The position numbers were made by a program, and so were the translations under genes. A stretch of 64,000 bases of DNA from Paraburkholderia phenoliruptrix. Lineage in GTDB: Bacteria; Pseudomonadota; Gammaproteobacteria; Burkholderiales; Burkholderiaceae. Below, piece after piece: positions 26,855 through 35,185 of the stretch. The stretch spans positions 23,941 to 87,940 of the forward strand of contig NZ_JAEUAV010000032.1 of assembly GCF_019511605.1 (NCBI RefSeq), read 5' to 3'. Under the pieces are notes generated by a model. That model did no database searches. It had not been told where the DNA came from and saw nothing but the letters and a program-made list of their open reading frames with translations. Position 1 is the first letter of the stretch; every line of letters begins with the position of its first letter.

Positions 26855-27022
26855 TTAGCAGTTACCCTTCTTCGCCTGTCCCGGCGGGCAGAAGCCGTTG
26901 CCCGGACCGCCTTGCGGATGGCCTTGCGGCACCACGACCACACCCGGCGCATCAGGCACATACAGCGCGCAGCCGCTCAACATCACGGCACCCGTAGCAA
27001 GCAGACAGAAGATCTTTTTCAT
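26855..27022 (-). CDS. 55-residue lipoprotein
   Basis: A short minus-strand frame beginning MKKIFCLLATGAVMLSGCAL, with a good lipobox (L-S-G-C, Cys18). After cleavage the mature part is about 38 residues, Gly/Pro-rich, with two Cys (GNGFCPPGQAKKGNC). It probably sits in the outer membrane or periplasm. The Shine-Dalgarno is weak. It lies 50 bp downstream of the DUF4382 lipoprotein gene and may be co-transcribed past a GC-rich hairpin in the gap. Confidence 0.7.
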   Translation of the reverse strand: MKKIFCLLATGAVMLSGCALYVPDAPGVVVVPQGHPQGGPGNGFCPPGQAKKGNC

Positions 27023-27034
27023 GAGGTTCCCCGA

Positions 27035-27054
27035 GGAAGGGCTTGCGCCCTTCC
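27035..27054. promoter_or_regulatory. hairpin between two lipoprotein genes
   Basis: GGAAGGGC / GCCCTTCC, an 8-bp stem with a 4-nt loop, located between the DUF4382 stop and the small lipoprotein start. There is no T run, so it is more likely an attenuating or mRNA-stabilising structure than a full terminator. Confidence 0.45.
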
Positions 27055-27072
27055 GTCATCATCTAATGGTGG

Positions 27073-28239
27073 TTAGAAGCTGAAGTTGACGTTGGTTTGA
27101 TCGGTAGTCAAGACATTGACTGCCGACTGCTGGGTCGCACCGGTCACGCTGGTGGCCTGCGCGGTGTACTGACCCGCGACGCCCGCCACAGGCGCGAGCG
27201 AGACCGGCAGCGTACCCGAATACGTGCCGACGACGGGCGCGGCCGCCGGCAGGTTCATCGCATAGGCGCCGGTATCCAGATTGGCGTTCGCGCTGGTGAT
27301 TTCGTAGTTGACGCCGCTCACCGACTGCAACGCCCGCACGATACCCTGCGCGCTCACGGGCAGAACCGTGCCGCTTGCAACGTGCATGGTGGAGGCCGGC
27401 AGCGTGATCGGCGCAGCCGAGGTAGACACCACGGTCGATGCGTTCACAACGACCGGCACGGAACGCACCACGCCCGTCGCCACGTTGTTCTGCACGATCA
27501 CAATGTCGTAGTTGCCGCTCGTGGAGCTCTGCTCGAGCGGTGTCAGCACGAACTGTCCGCTGCTGTCCGCCACGGTGCCCTTGATGATGCGACCGTTCTG
27601 CTCGGCATACACCGCAGCGCCCGCTTCCGCAGGCGCGACGTAGCCAGAGATCGTGCCGCTCACCACCGTGGGCGTGGCCGTCACGACCGGCTTCAGACTG
27701 TATGAGCCGTTGCCTTTCTGCACGATGGACTTGCAGGCGTCGAAGTCGAGCACGAGGTCAACCAGGGTATTCGCCTGCACGGTGAAAGGCCGGATGATCT
27801 TGTAGCCGCTTTGCGTGGCGCTCGGCGTGTCGAGGCCCTGCTCGCTGCCGCCTGTCGGGACAACAGAGTTGGCCAGCGCGTTGCCCTGGTTCTGCGCGAG
27901 CACGAGGCGGATCTGCTGATACTGGCCGGCGGGCAGGGCCGTTTGCCCGAGGTCCGCGAGCACGCCGTTGGTCAGCGAAAGCAGGTCGATTCGTTGCGGC
28001 GTCGCCAATGTGACGTCGCGCCAGCCGCTGTCGCCGTCGCCGGCTTGCGCGTTCATGTTCACGCGCACCTTGTTGACCGTCACATAGACATGGTCGAAAC
28101 CGCACGCGGGAGCGTCGGTCATCTGGACTCGCAGCGTGCCGGTCGGCGTACTGCCGCCGTCGCCGCCACCGCCTCCGCAGGCCGTTAGCGCAAGCGGGAG
28201 TGCAAGGACGCACGTGAGCGTTTTAAACAGGGTTTTCAT
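27073..28239 (-). CDS. DUF4382 domain lipoprotein
   Basis: A 388-residue secreted protein with a lipoprotein signal (LALPLALTACGGGG; lipobox Cys about 21) and a DUF4382 domain (TLRVQMTDAPACGFDHVYVT, then VRVNMNAQ). Carboxypeptidase-regulatory-like beta domains follow (SGTISGYVAPAE, GTVADSSGQFVLTPL). ATG 28239 follows AAGGAGGG; the upstream extension is unsupported. The function of DUF4382 is unknown, and cell-surface attachment is inferred from the signal. Confidence 0.85.
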   Translation of the reverse strand: MKTLFKTLTCVLALPLALTACGGGGGDGGSTPTGTLRVQMTDAPACGFDHVYVTVNKVRVNMNAQAGDGDSGWRDVTLATPQRIDLLSLTNGVLADLGQTALPAGQYQQIRLVLAQNQGNALANSVVPTGGSEQGLDTPSATQSGYKIIRPFTVQANTLVDLVLDFDACKSIVQKGNGSYSLKPVVTATPTVVSGTISGYVAPAEAGAAVYAEQNGRIIKGTVADSSGQFVLTPLEQSSTSGNYDIVIVQNNVATGVVRSVPVVVNASTVVSTSAAPITLPASTMHVASGTVLPVSAQGIVRALQSVSGVNYEITSANANLDTGAYAMNLPAAAPVVGTYSGTLPVSLAPVAGVAGQYTAQATSVTGATQQSAVNVLTTDQTNVNFSF

Positions 28240-28529
28240 GGGGAATCCCTCCTTCATCGTTGTTGTGGCCTGAAGGATATGGAAATTCCCTGTAAGGAGA
28301 TCGTGCAATTTGCAACGACTGGTAACCCCGTCCGATTTGACATTCTTTGCCATATCAGGGGAGACTTGTACCCGTAACTTGCATATCATGCTTTACAAAG
28401 GTGCTAAAAGCCGGCGCGAATCCTTTAGCCGGTCCGCATAAACCCGGGGCAATTGGCTATTTGCCACGGGTGGTCTAAGGTTTAGTTGCTCTTCGTTACA
28501 CAACAAGAACGAACGTTGCGAGGTGGGAC

Positions 28530-28778
28530 ATGCTCACACTGATCGACCAGGAGATCGCGCACCTTGCGCGGGTGATGCGCGCGTCAATGGCTGGGGACCT
28601 CGCGGGGCCGATCCTGCCGGGCGCTTACTGGCGCGAGCGGCTTCATCAACTGCTGGATTCGCAGCACTTGACCAATGCGCAATTGCGTTCTATTGACGTG
28701 CTTCTGCTGCAACTGGACGAACTCGAAGCCCAAGCCGCAAATAACAGCGCTCATGGCGTTGCAATCGGCACTAGCTAA
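28530..28778 (+). CDS. 82-residue cytoplasmic protein of a YWRER-motif family
   Basis: A small, mostly helical protein with a good GAGGTG ribosome binding site before ATG 28530. The order E-x2-H-L-x-R-V, then P-x2-YWRER, then a Leu-rich helix (LLLQLDELE) is shared with the 65-residue protein at 34963, so the two are paralogues. I recognise no named domain. The pattern suggests a short helical hairpin that may form oligomers. Confidence 0.65.
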   Translation: MLTLIDQEIAHLARVMRASMAGDLAGPILPGAYWRERLHQLLDSQHLTNAQLRSIDVLLLQLDELEAQAANNSAHGVAIGTS

Positions 28779-28920
28779 TGGGCTGCAATACGGCACAATA
28801 AGGAGCGGAAATCCTCAAACGCAAATTTTGAGGCGTGCGGCATCGCGCAATTGCGGTTGCCAACGTCGTCGGTTTTGCGCTTTCTTAACCTTGAGCCACC
28901 AGTTTCAGAGGAGATGGCTA

Positions 28921-29313
28921 ATGAGCAAATCCCGTCTATTTCTCGCATCGACAATTGCCGCGAGTCTTCTCGTATCGTCGCTAGCATTTGCTCAGCCGCC
29001 GCAAGGCAACCCAGGGCATGGCGGAGGCCATGGGCAGGGACCGGACAAAGGCAAGGGACCGAACGGTCACGGGCATAAGCAGATGCCGCCCGGACACAGC
29101 CCCGATGGCCCGGGCAACTCGGCAAACGCGCCGGGACATTGGCGCAAGGGCGACCGCCTGCCTCCCGAATACCGCGACCGTCAATACGTGATCGACGACT
29201 GGCGTGCGTACCGGCTCGCTCCGCCGCCGCGCGGTTACTCGTGGGTCGGCATCGGCGGCGACTATCTGATGGTGCAGTTGTCCTCCGGCTTGATCTTGCG
29301 CGTCGGGCCGTAA
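28921..29313 (+). CDS. RcnB-family periplasmic protein
   Basis: A 130-residue protein with a signal peptide (MSKSRLFLASTIAASLLVSS, cleaved after AFA). A Gly/His/Pro-rich segment (about 27-75, with GHGGGHGQGPDKGKGPNGHG) precedes the RcnB domain (YRDRQYVIDDWRAYRLAPP, YSWVGIGGDYLMV). RcnB in E. coli takes part in nickel/cobalt homeostasis; many family members in beta-proteobacteria have unknown roles. AGGAG lies eight bases before ATG 28921. The His-rich segment may bind metal, which is inference. Confidence 0.8.
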   Translation: MSKSRLFLASTIAASLLVSSLAFAQPPQGNPGHGGGHGQGPDKGKGPNGHGHKQMPPGHSPDGPGNSANAPGHWRKGDRLPPEYRDRQYVIDDWRAYRLAPPPRGYSWVGIGGDYLMVQLSSGLILRVGP

Positions 29314-29798
29314 GCGGCGACACCCAGGCGGCCGCCGCGTGCGGTCGCCTTGGCTGTTACGCGCTTGTTCCGCTTGTTCCGCTTCTTCGTTTTGGTGAAA
29401 GGCACGGCTTCCTGGCTGCACCCCATCCGGTCGCTGCCGTGCCTTCCTCGCTCCCTCTGTTCTCAGCGACTGCTGCCTGATCGCGGCCCGCTCCCCGCTG
29501 CACCGCTAAAGAATCACGCAAACTCCGCCGTTATATCCGTAATGCATAGCAAGCGGGTTGCGACGGCTTGTGCTACCGCGCGCGCCTCGCCGTGACAAGC
29601 GCGAAGCAACCGGCGCAACGATTAATTTCCAAAGACAACATCGGCAGCAAGCCGTCATACTCTGTCTCTCCCAGGGTGGAACATTCCTACAGCAGACTAG
29701 GAAGTTTCGCCTGACACCTGATCGATGCATGACCGCCGTCGCCAGACGGCCACTTCCGCGTTGCGTCGCACGCGGATCATGTGGAGCGTACTCGCTAA
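29314..29798. other. intergenic region, 485 bp
   Basis: No protein or RNA gene is recognised. It contains three 9-bp tandem units at 29362-29388 (CGCTTGTTC twice, then CGCTTCTTC) just after the RcnB gene. The promoter of the sigma-54 activator gene should lie in the last 200 bp. Confidence 0.45.
29362..29388. repeat. short tandem repeat, three 9-bp units
   Basis: CGCTTGTTC, CGCTTGTTC, CGCTTCTTC head to tail. It lies outside any gene call and its meaning is unknown. Confidence 0.7.
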
Positions 29799-32126
29799 AT
29801 GAGTTATACCCCTGTCGTTCCGTTCGCCCAGGAGAAGACCGAATCGACCGAGTCGGGCTCCTTCGTGGGCGGCGCGCCGGCGTTTCGGCAACTGGTCCGG
29901 ATGATCGATCGCGTCGCGCCCACCGATCATCCATTGCTGATTTTCGGGCCGACCGGCTCGGGCAAGGAACTGGTGGCGCGTCGCGTGCACGCGCACAGCC
30001 AGCGCCAGGACCAACCTTTCGTCGATGTCAATTGCGGCGCGATTCCCGAGCATCTCGTCGAAGCCGAACTATTCGGGCACGTCAAAGGCGCATTCACGGG
30101 CGCCGCCGAAAACCGCCAAGGCCTTTTCCAGCAGGTCGGCAAGGGCACGCTGCTGCTCGATGAAATCGGCGAGTTGCCGCTCGCATTGCAACCCAAGCTG
30201 CTGCGTGTACTGGAGACGCGCACGTTTCGCCCGCTCGGCTCGGCGACCAGCCTGCACTTTGCAGGACGCGTCGTAGCCGCGACGCACCGCGACCTGCGCG
30301 AGCTCGCGCGCGAGGGACTCTTTCGCGAGGACCTGTTCTATCGCCTCGCGGTATTCGTGCTCGCTGTGCCGGGACTTGAGCAGCGCGTGGAGGACATTCC
30401 CGCGCTCGTCAACCACTTCGCGTCACAGCACGCGCGCCGTCTGGAGTTTTCACCGGCGGCGCTGCGGCGGCTCGCGCAGCATCCATGGCCGGGGCACATC
30501 CGGCAATTGCGCAATCTCATCAGTCAGCTGAGCGTGCTTGCCGAAAGCGCACACATCGACGTGGATACGCTCGAGCCGTTCCTTGCTAACGAGGCAAGCG
30601 GACCGGTATCGCGCGCGAGCCTCGCGGACATGCTGTTGCAACTGGAAGGCCGCGACAAGCTGAGCGCCGCCGAAGATCTGCTGATCGATCGCGCGCTGGA
30701 ACGCACGAGCGGCAACAAGAGCGCAGCGGCCGCGCTGCTCGGCGTGGGCCGCAAGACCATCGAACGGCGCCTGAAGTCGCGTGAGGAACATCATCGGGAG
30801 GCGCGCAAGTGCCTTGAGCATGCGCGGGCGTTGATCGAGGAATCGAATTTCGCCGAGGCCATTCCGCCGCTGCGCCGCTGTCTCGACGTGCTGCAAACGC
30901 CGAACGAACACGAAGCCGTGCGCCGCCTGCAGTTCGACGCCTACCGCCTGCTCGGCATGAGCTTGCGCAGCGTGCACGGCTGGCTGTATGCGGAGGCCAC
31001 CGCGTGCTATGCCGCGGCGCTCGCCATCGGCGAAGGTGTTTGTGCGCCCGCGGAGATCGCTGCGATCCAGTTCGGCATCTGGACCACGCAACTGACTACG
31101 CTGCAACTGAAGCAGGCACGCGCGACTGCGCAAAACATGCTGGAGCGCGCGCAGAACGGCGGCGATCGGGTATCGCTCGACGAAGCTCACGTGGCGATGA
31201 CCAACACGCTGTTCTGGCTGGGCGACAGCGAGGAAGCGCTTGCCTGTCTCGCACGCGGCAATCTGCTCGGCGTGGGGGTCAACGACATTCGCACCGGCTC
31301 GCAAGGCATCGACCTCGCAAGTCTCGCCCTCACTTTCGAAGGACTCGCCGCGTATCAGATCGGCGCTTTCGCGCAGGCGCGCCGCGCGATGGAGATGCTG
31401 ATTCTGCGCGCGTCGGAGCCGGGCGTGCACGCGCTCGCTCACGTCGTCAATCTGCAAGGCGCGGCGTGGCTCGCCGCGCTCTTCGATGACATCGACCGGC
31501 TCGGCCGCCTCGCGAGCGAACTGGAATCGGTGTCCATCGCATATGGCTTTGCGTTCTATCGCGGCGTCGGCCAGGTGTTGCGGGCCTGTCATCTCAGCGC
31601 GCTCGGCCAAACCGACGAAGCCGAAACTGTCATGCTCGACGGCTACGATAACCATGTCGTGTGCAATGGCGGCGCGCTGTTCTATTCGTTCAAGACGTGG
31701 CATCACGGGGAACTGCTGCTGCGTGCCGGACGCGCCAGGGAATGCGAAGCAATGCTGGCCACCGCCATCGACGAAACACTGGCGCGCCAGGAACGCGTCT
31801 ACCTTGGCAAGCTGCTCGTCACACGGGCACGCGCGCAGTGGGCGCTCGGCGACGTGAACGCGGCGGAGCTGGGCTTGCGCACGGCCCTGTCGACCGCGCT
31901 CGCGTTTGGCTCCGTGCCCGCGCGCGTGGAAGCCGCGCGTTATCTCGGGGACCTCTTGCGCTCCACGGGCCGCGTCGCAGAAGCGATCGAGACACTCGAG
32001 CGCGGCTTGCGTTCGCTGCCGGTGGATGCAACGCCGCGTGTGGCAGGCACGGCGAAACTGCTGGCTGAACTCCAGCAACAGACTTCTTTCGACAACTACA
32101 CTCAAGGAATCGTAAATGGCATTTGA
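29799..32126 (+). CDS. sigma-54-dependent activator with C-terminal helical-repeat (TPR-like) half
   Basis: A 775-residue protein. An AAA+ sigma-54 activation domain starts almost at the N-terminus: Walker A GPTGSGKE (50-57), GAFTGA (97-102), Walker B LLLDEIG (118-124). A Fis-type HTH follows at about 301-325 (SGNKSAAAALLGVGRKTIERR). The remaining 450 residues are an alpha-helical array with TPR-like periodicity (repeated A-x2-Y-x3-L/A-x2-G patterns). Normally the sensor domain precedes the AAA+ domain; here the sensor is apparently C-terminal. The intact GAFTGA implies real sigma-54 contact. Its 3' end overlaps the DUF917 gene by 11 bp, so regulator and enzymes share one operon. Confidence 0.85.
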   Translation: MSYTPVVPFAQEKTESTESGSFVGGAPAFRQLVRMIDRVAPTDHPLLIFGPTGSGKELVARRVHAHSQRQDQPFVDVNCGAIPEHLVEAELFGHVKGAFTGAAENRQGLFQQVGKGTLLLDEIGELPLALQPKLLRVLETRTFRPLGSATSLHFAGRVVAATHRDLRELAREGLFREDLFYRLAVFVLAVPGLEQRVEDIPALVNHFASQHARRLEFSPAALRRLAQHPWPGHIRQLRNLISQLSVLAESAHIDVDTLEPFLANEASGPVSRASLADMLLQLEGRDKLSAAEDLLIDRALERTSGNKSAAAALLGVGRKTIERRLKSREEHHREARKCLEHARALIEESNFAEAIPPLRRCLDVLQTPNEHEAVRRLQFDAYRLLGMSLRSVHGWLYAEATACYAAALAIGEGVCAPAEIAAIQFGIWTTQLTTLQLKQARATAQNMLERAQNGGDRVSLDEAHVAMTNTLFWLGDSEEALACLARGNLLGVGVNDIRTGSQGIDLASLALTFEGLAAYQIGAFAQARRAMEMLILRASEPGVHALAHVVNLQGAAWLAALFDDIDRLGRLASELESVSIAYGFAFYRGVGQVLRACHLSALGQTDEAETVMLDGYDNHVVCNGGALFYSFKTWHHGELLLRAGRARECEAMLATAIDETLARQERVYLGKLLVTRARAQWALGDVNAAELGLRTALSTALAFGSVPARVEAARYLGDLLRSTGRVAEAIETLERGLRSLPVDATPRVAGTAKLLAELQQQTSFDNYTQGIVNGI

Positions 32127-33351
32127 CCTACGCCCGGAAGATCTGGAACCGCTGTTATTGGGCGCGGCCTTTTTCGGCAGCGGCGGGGGCGGCACGATCG
32201 AGTCCGCCCGGCATCTCGCCGCGCATTTCGTGGCCGGCGACTACTACCCGACCGATACGGTCAAGGTGGTCTCCGTCGAAGAAGCCACCGAAGGCGCGGC
32301 CGTCATGGTCGCGTATCTCGGCGCGCCCGAAGCGATCAATTCGGCGACCTATCCGCTGGGTCCCGTGACAGCCGTGCAGAACGTGCAGGCGCGGCTCGCC
32401 TCGCAGTCGAAGAAGCTCGCCTATGTGATGCCGCCGGAAAGCGGCGCGCTCGGCTTCACAGTCGCGGCGCTGGTCGCGGCGAAGCTCGGCCTTGCGGTGA
32501 TCGACGCGGACGGCGCCGGCCGCGCCGTGCCCTCGTTGCCGATGCTCACGTTCGCCGCCGCTGAAATCGACCCACGGCCTGCGTTTCTCGTGAGCCAGGG
32601 TGGCTTGTGCGTCGAACTCGACGTGACGCCTCGCACCGGCACCTTCGGCGCCCCGACGCATCAGCGCGACGTGTCGGCGATCGTCGAGCAGATGATGCGC
32701 CCGGTCGTCGCCGATCCCGAGTTCGGCCAGTTCGGCGGACTCGCGATGTGGGTCATGCAGCCGGCCGACATTGGCCGCGCGACGCCAATTCGCGGCACGC
32801 TCACGCGCGCGCTCGACCTCGGCCGCGCGTTGCAGGCAGGCGCCATTGGCAGTGCGCGGCAGATGGCGGACTATCTGGTCGAGCGTTGCGGGCTTGCCGC
32901 GCGAGTGGTGTCGGAGCCGGGCGAGCTGGTGTCGGCGGAAGTGGATACGAGCGGCGGCTTTGACGTCGGCAAGATCCGGATTCAGGCGCAACAGCATACC
33001 TACACGGTCATGTACCAGAACGAGTCGCTGCTCGTATGGGACAGCGCGTGCCCGCAGCCAATCGTGCTCGCGCCGGACAGCGTCGCATATTACGTGGGCG
33101 GCGAAGGCCAGTCTGTCTTCAGCAATGGCGACCTCGTGAACTCCGACGGCTCGCTGAACCCCGTTGTCGGCAAGCGCCCGGTGACGCTCATTGCCTGGCG
33201 CGCTGACGCGCAACTGCGCAAGCCCGGCCTGATTCTGGACAGCTTCATGCAACTGCTCAACTCGCTCAACTATCTCGGCCCTTATGTGCCGCTGGAGTCA
33301 TTGCAGTCGCTTCAATCACTACAATCCGCCCACAAGGGAGACGCATCTTGA
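32116..33351 (+). CDS. DUF917 family protein (hydantoinase-associated)
   Basis: A 411-residue DUF917 protein with the Gly-rich N-terminal motif GAAFFGSGGGG and a conserved core (PPESGALGFT, DADGAGRAVPSLPMLTF). DUF917 proteins are often encoded with hydantoinase/oxoprolinase subunits and racemases, and are thought to act on cyclic amides or amino acid derivatives; no reaction is firmly established to my knowledge. ATG 32116 lies within the end of the activator gene, and the racemase start overlaps its stop, so the three genes are translationally linked. Confidence 0.85.
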   Translation: MAFDLRPEDLEPLLLGAAFFGSGGGGTIESARHLAAHFVAGDYYPTDTVKVVSVEEATEGAAVMVAYLGAPEAINSATYPLGPVTAVQNVQARLASQSKKLAYVMPPESGALGFTVAALVAAKLGLAVIDADGAGRAVPSLPMLTFAAAEIDPRPAFLVSQGGLCVELDVTPRTGTFGAPTHQRDVSAIVEQMMRPVVADPEFGQFGGLAMWVMQPADIGRATPIRGTLTRALDLGRALQAGAIGSARQMADYLVERCGLAARVVSEPGELVSAEVDTSGGFDVGKIRIQAQQHTYTVMYQNESLLVWDSACPQPIVLAPDSVAYYVGGEGQSVFSNGDLVNSDGSLNPVVGKRPVTLIAWRADAQLRKPGLILDSFMQLLNSLNYLGPYVPLESLQSLQSLQSAHKGDAS

Positions 33352-34073
33352 ACTCGCCGATTCGCATCTGCGTGCTCGTGCCTGTCGCCACGTCGCAGTA
33401 CAACGAACGCATCCTCAAAGCCATCGCGCCCGTCGTGCCGCCCGACGTGCAGGTCGAGATTCGCAACATCGCAACCGGACACCCCGACATCGAGAACCGC
33501 ACGAACTGGCTGCAAAACGGCATGCCGGTGGTCGAGCTCGCGCAGGCCATTGCCAACGACGGCTTCGACGGCATCTGGCTGACCGACTTCGACATGTGCG
33601 GCGTGGAAGCCGCCCGCGAGGTGATCGACATTCCGATCATCGGCGGCTTTCCGGCTTCGGCGTTCACGGCGCTTGCGCTCAGCCAGCGTTTCTCGATCGT
33701 CACGATCCTGCCGAGCACGCTCGCCATGCAGCGCGGCCATCCGCAGACGTATGGCATTCAGGACACGTTCGCGTCGATTCGCGCAATCAATTGTCCGGTC
33801 GCGCAGCTCGACGACATGGACGTCGTGATCATCCGCACTTTCGACGCCGCGTTGAAGGCAATCAAGGAAGACGGCGCGCAATCCATTCTGCTCGGCTGCA
33901 CGGGTTTCGTGGATGTCGCTAGCCGTGTCTCCCGAATGCTCAGCGACGAGATGGGCAGCTATGTTCCGGTGATCGATCCGAACCAGGCCGGCTTCAGCTT
34001 TCTCGTGTCGCTCGTGCGCATGCAGGTGCGCCCAAGCCGGCTGACGTACAGCAAGGTCAGCCTGCAGTCGTAG
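33348..34073 (+). CDS. Asp/Glu/hydantoin racemase family protein
   Basis: A 241-residue member of the Asp/Glu racemase superfamily, closest in look to hydantoin racemases. The two catalytic cysteines are visible: Cys84 (TDFDMCGVEAA) and Cys184 (ILLGCTGFVD). Such enzymes invert the alpha carbon of amino acids or 5-substituted hydantoins without PLP. Start is TTG 33348, sharing a TTGA overlap with the DUF917 stop and preceded by GGGAG. Together with DUF917 it suggests use of a racemic cyclic amide or D-amino acid derivative. Confidence 0.85.
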   Translation: MNSPIRICVLVPVATSQYNERILKAIAPVVPPDVQVEIRNIATGHPDIENRTNWLQNGMPVVELAQAIANDGFDGIWLTDFDMCGVEAAREVIDIPIIGGFPASAFTALALSQRFSIVTILPSTLAMQRGHPQTYGIQDTFASIRAINCPVAQLDDMDVVIIRTFDAALKAIKEDGAQSILLGCTGFVDVASRVSRMLSDEMGSYVPVIDPNQAGFSFLVSLVRMQVRPSRLTYSKVSLQS

Positions 34074-34084
34074 GTCTTCCGGTC

Positions 34085-34114
34085 GGGCCGTCCCAGGTTC
34101 TTCCGGGGCGGCCC
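34085..34114 (+). terminator. terminator-like hairpin after the racemase gene
   Basis: GGGCCG/CGGCCC outer stem continued inward by CCC/GGG and GG/CC around a TTCTT loop, starting 12 bp after the stop codon. The following T run is short, so termination may be partial. Confidence 0.55.
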
Positions 34115-34120
34115 GGCTTT

Positions 34121-34180
34121 CCGGGTTCTTCCCGGCTATTCCCGGTTATTTCAAGCCCCTCCCAGTTATTCCGGTTCGTC
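34121..34180. repeat. degenerate tandem repeat with 10-bp period
   Basis: Successive 10-mers read CCGGGTTCTT, CCCGGCTATT, CCCGGTTATT, one diverged unit, CCCAGTTATT, CCGGTTCGTC. The period matches one helical turn, directly downstream of the racemase gene hairpin. Confidence 0.65.
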
Positions 34181-34962
34181 CGGCCTGGCGCCCGCTCGCC
34201 TCGCCGACCCTCTGCCGCGTGGCCGCTCGTGCCCCGGTGCTTTATGCCCTTACCCAGTTCGCCCGTCTTGTCCGGTTCGGACGAAAACGCCCCTCTACGC
34301 GCCTTGCCTCGCCACATGGACGAAACCGTCCACTTTCAGCACCCTACCTGGACGGGATTGACCAGGATCGCATAAGTCCGCCACCCGGTTTGCTCGCGCA
34401 GACGCCGTCTCGACATATGGCATGGCCCTTGCTTTTATGAGCGCTCGCAGCGTTGAGCCCAACCGCTGTGACCGAATTTGTCCGAAACACCGGGAGCCGG
34501 GAGACCAAACAGGAATCGTGTGCCGCACTGTGTTCGAGCTTCGGCGTCTGGACCGCACGACGCCGCTCATCGAACCATCGCCATTCATGAACGCGACGAG
34601 TCGATTAGTTATACGAACGAGTGCAGAGCACCGACCACACCGCCGATTGCGTGTCGTCGGCATAAGACTGAGAGAGGGCTGTGCTGTAGCAGTGACAGTG
34701 CTGGATCGTGGCAAGAGAACGCGTCCATAGAGAAGCGGCTTGCCATGCAACGCACTGAATAGCGGAAAATCCTTTGGCTATGTACCAGACGATCCGCTGC
34801 GGGGTTGGTCTGGCCGCCGTTGCATGCCCTCGGGGGGCGGCAACGGCGGCTCGTCCGTTGTAGTGAGCGCACATGAACAAGCTGCAAGACCAGTTCTACG
34901 CGGCGTCAGATCGTCAGCGACGCCGCGAGCAGACCAGACTGGCTACTCACGGGGGTTCAAGC

Positions 34963-35160
34963 ATGCATCACCACATACTGGAGAACGAGCTCGTTCATCT
35001 GGAGCGCGTGATCTCATCTGTGTCGCAAAAGCCTTTCCCGCCTACCTATTGGCGCGAACGGGTCGAAAACCTCAAAACCTCGCCGCAGGCGACGATGTAT
35101 CACCAGCGCATTGCCCGCCTGTCACGCCTCGTCGCGGAACTCGCGGAGCTAACCGAATAA
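34963..35160 (+). CDS. 65-residue protein of the YWRER-motif family
   Basis: A small helical protein beginning MHHHILENELVHLERV and containing PPTYWRERVENL and a Leu/Ala-rich C-terminal helix. It aligns along its length with the 82-residue protein at 28530. ATG 34963 has a GGGGG stretch upstream and matches the paralogue's start; a frame extension to 34873 is less likely. The function is unknown. It converges on the MFS gene 25 bp away. Confidence 0.6.
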   Translation: MHHHILENELVHLERVISSVSQKPFPPTYWRERVENLKTSPQATMYHQRIARLSRLVAELAELTE

Positions 35161-35185
35161 CCCGGTCCAGGCTCGCTCTGTCATG

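Larger units (their letters stand above)
34074..34962. other. 889-bp intergenic region
   Basis: Contains the hairpin at 34085-34114 and the 10-bp-period repeat at 34121-34180. The rest (34200-34960) holds only weak frames with atypical codon use. I see no recognisable gene, transposon end or RNA. Base composition becomes more even from about 34590 to 34760 than in the flanking genes, which may mark decayed sequence. Confidence 0.45.

Noticed and set aside
30450..32195. A 581-codon minus-strand frame opposite the sigma-54 activator
   Set aside because: Composition is a mirror of the sense gene; no start signal or domain.
32116..33351. DUF917 gene as a separate unit starting further downstream
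   Set aside because: The N-terminal Gly-rich motif begins within the overlap-derived start, so the overlapping ATG at 32116 is needed for a complete protein.
34295..34750. A 151-codon minus-strand frame in the long gap after the racemase gene
   Set aside because: No ribosome binding site, atypical codon use, no recognisable motif; treated as non-coding.
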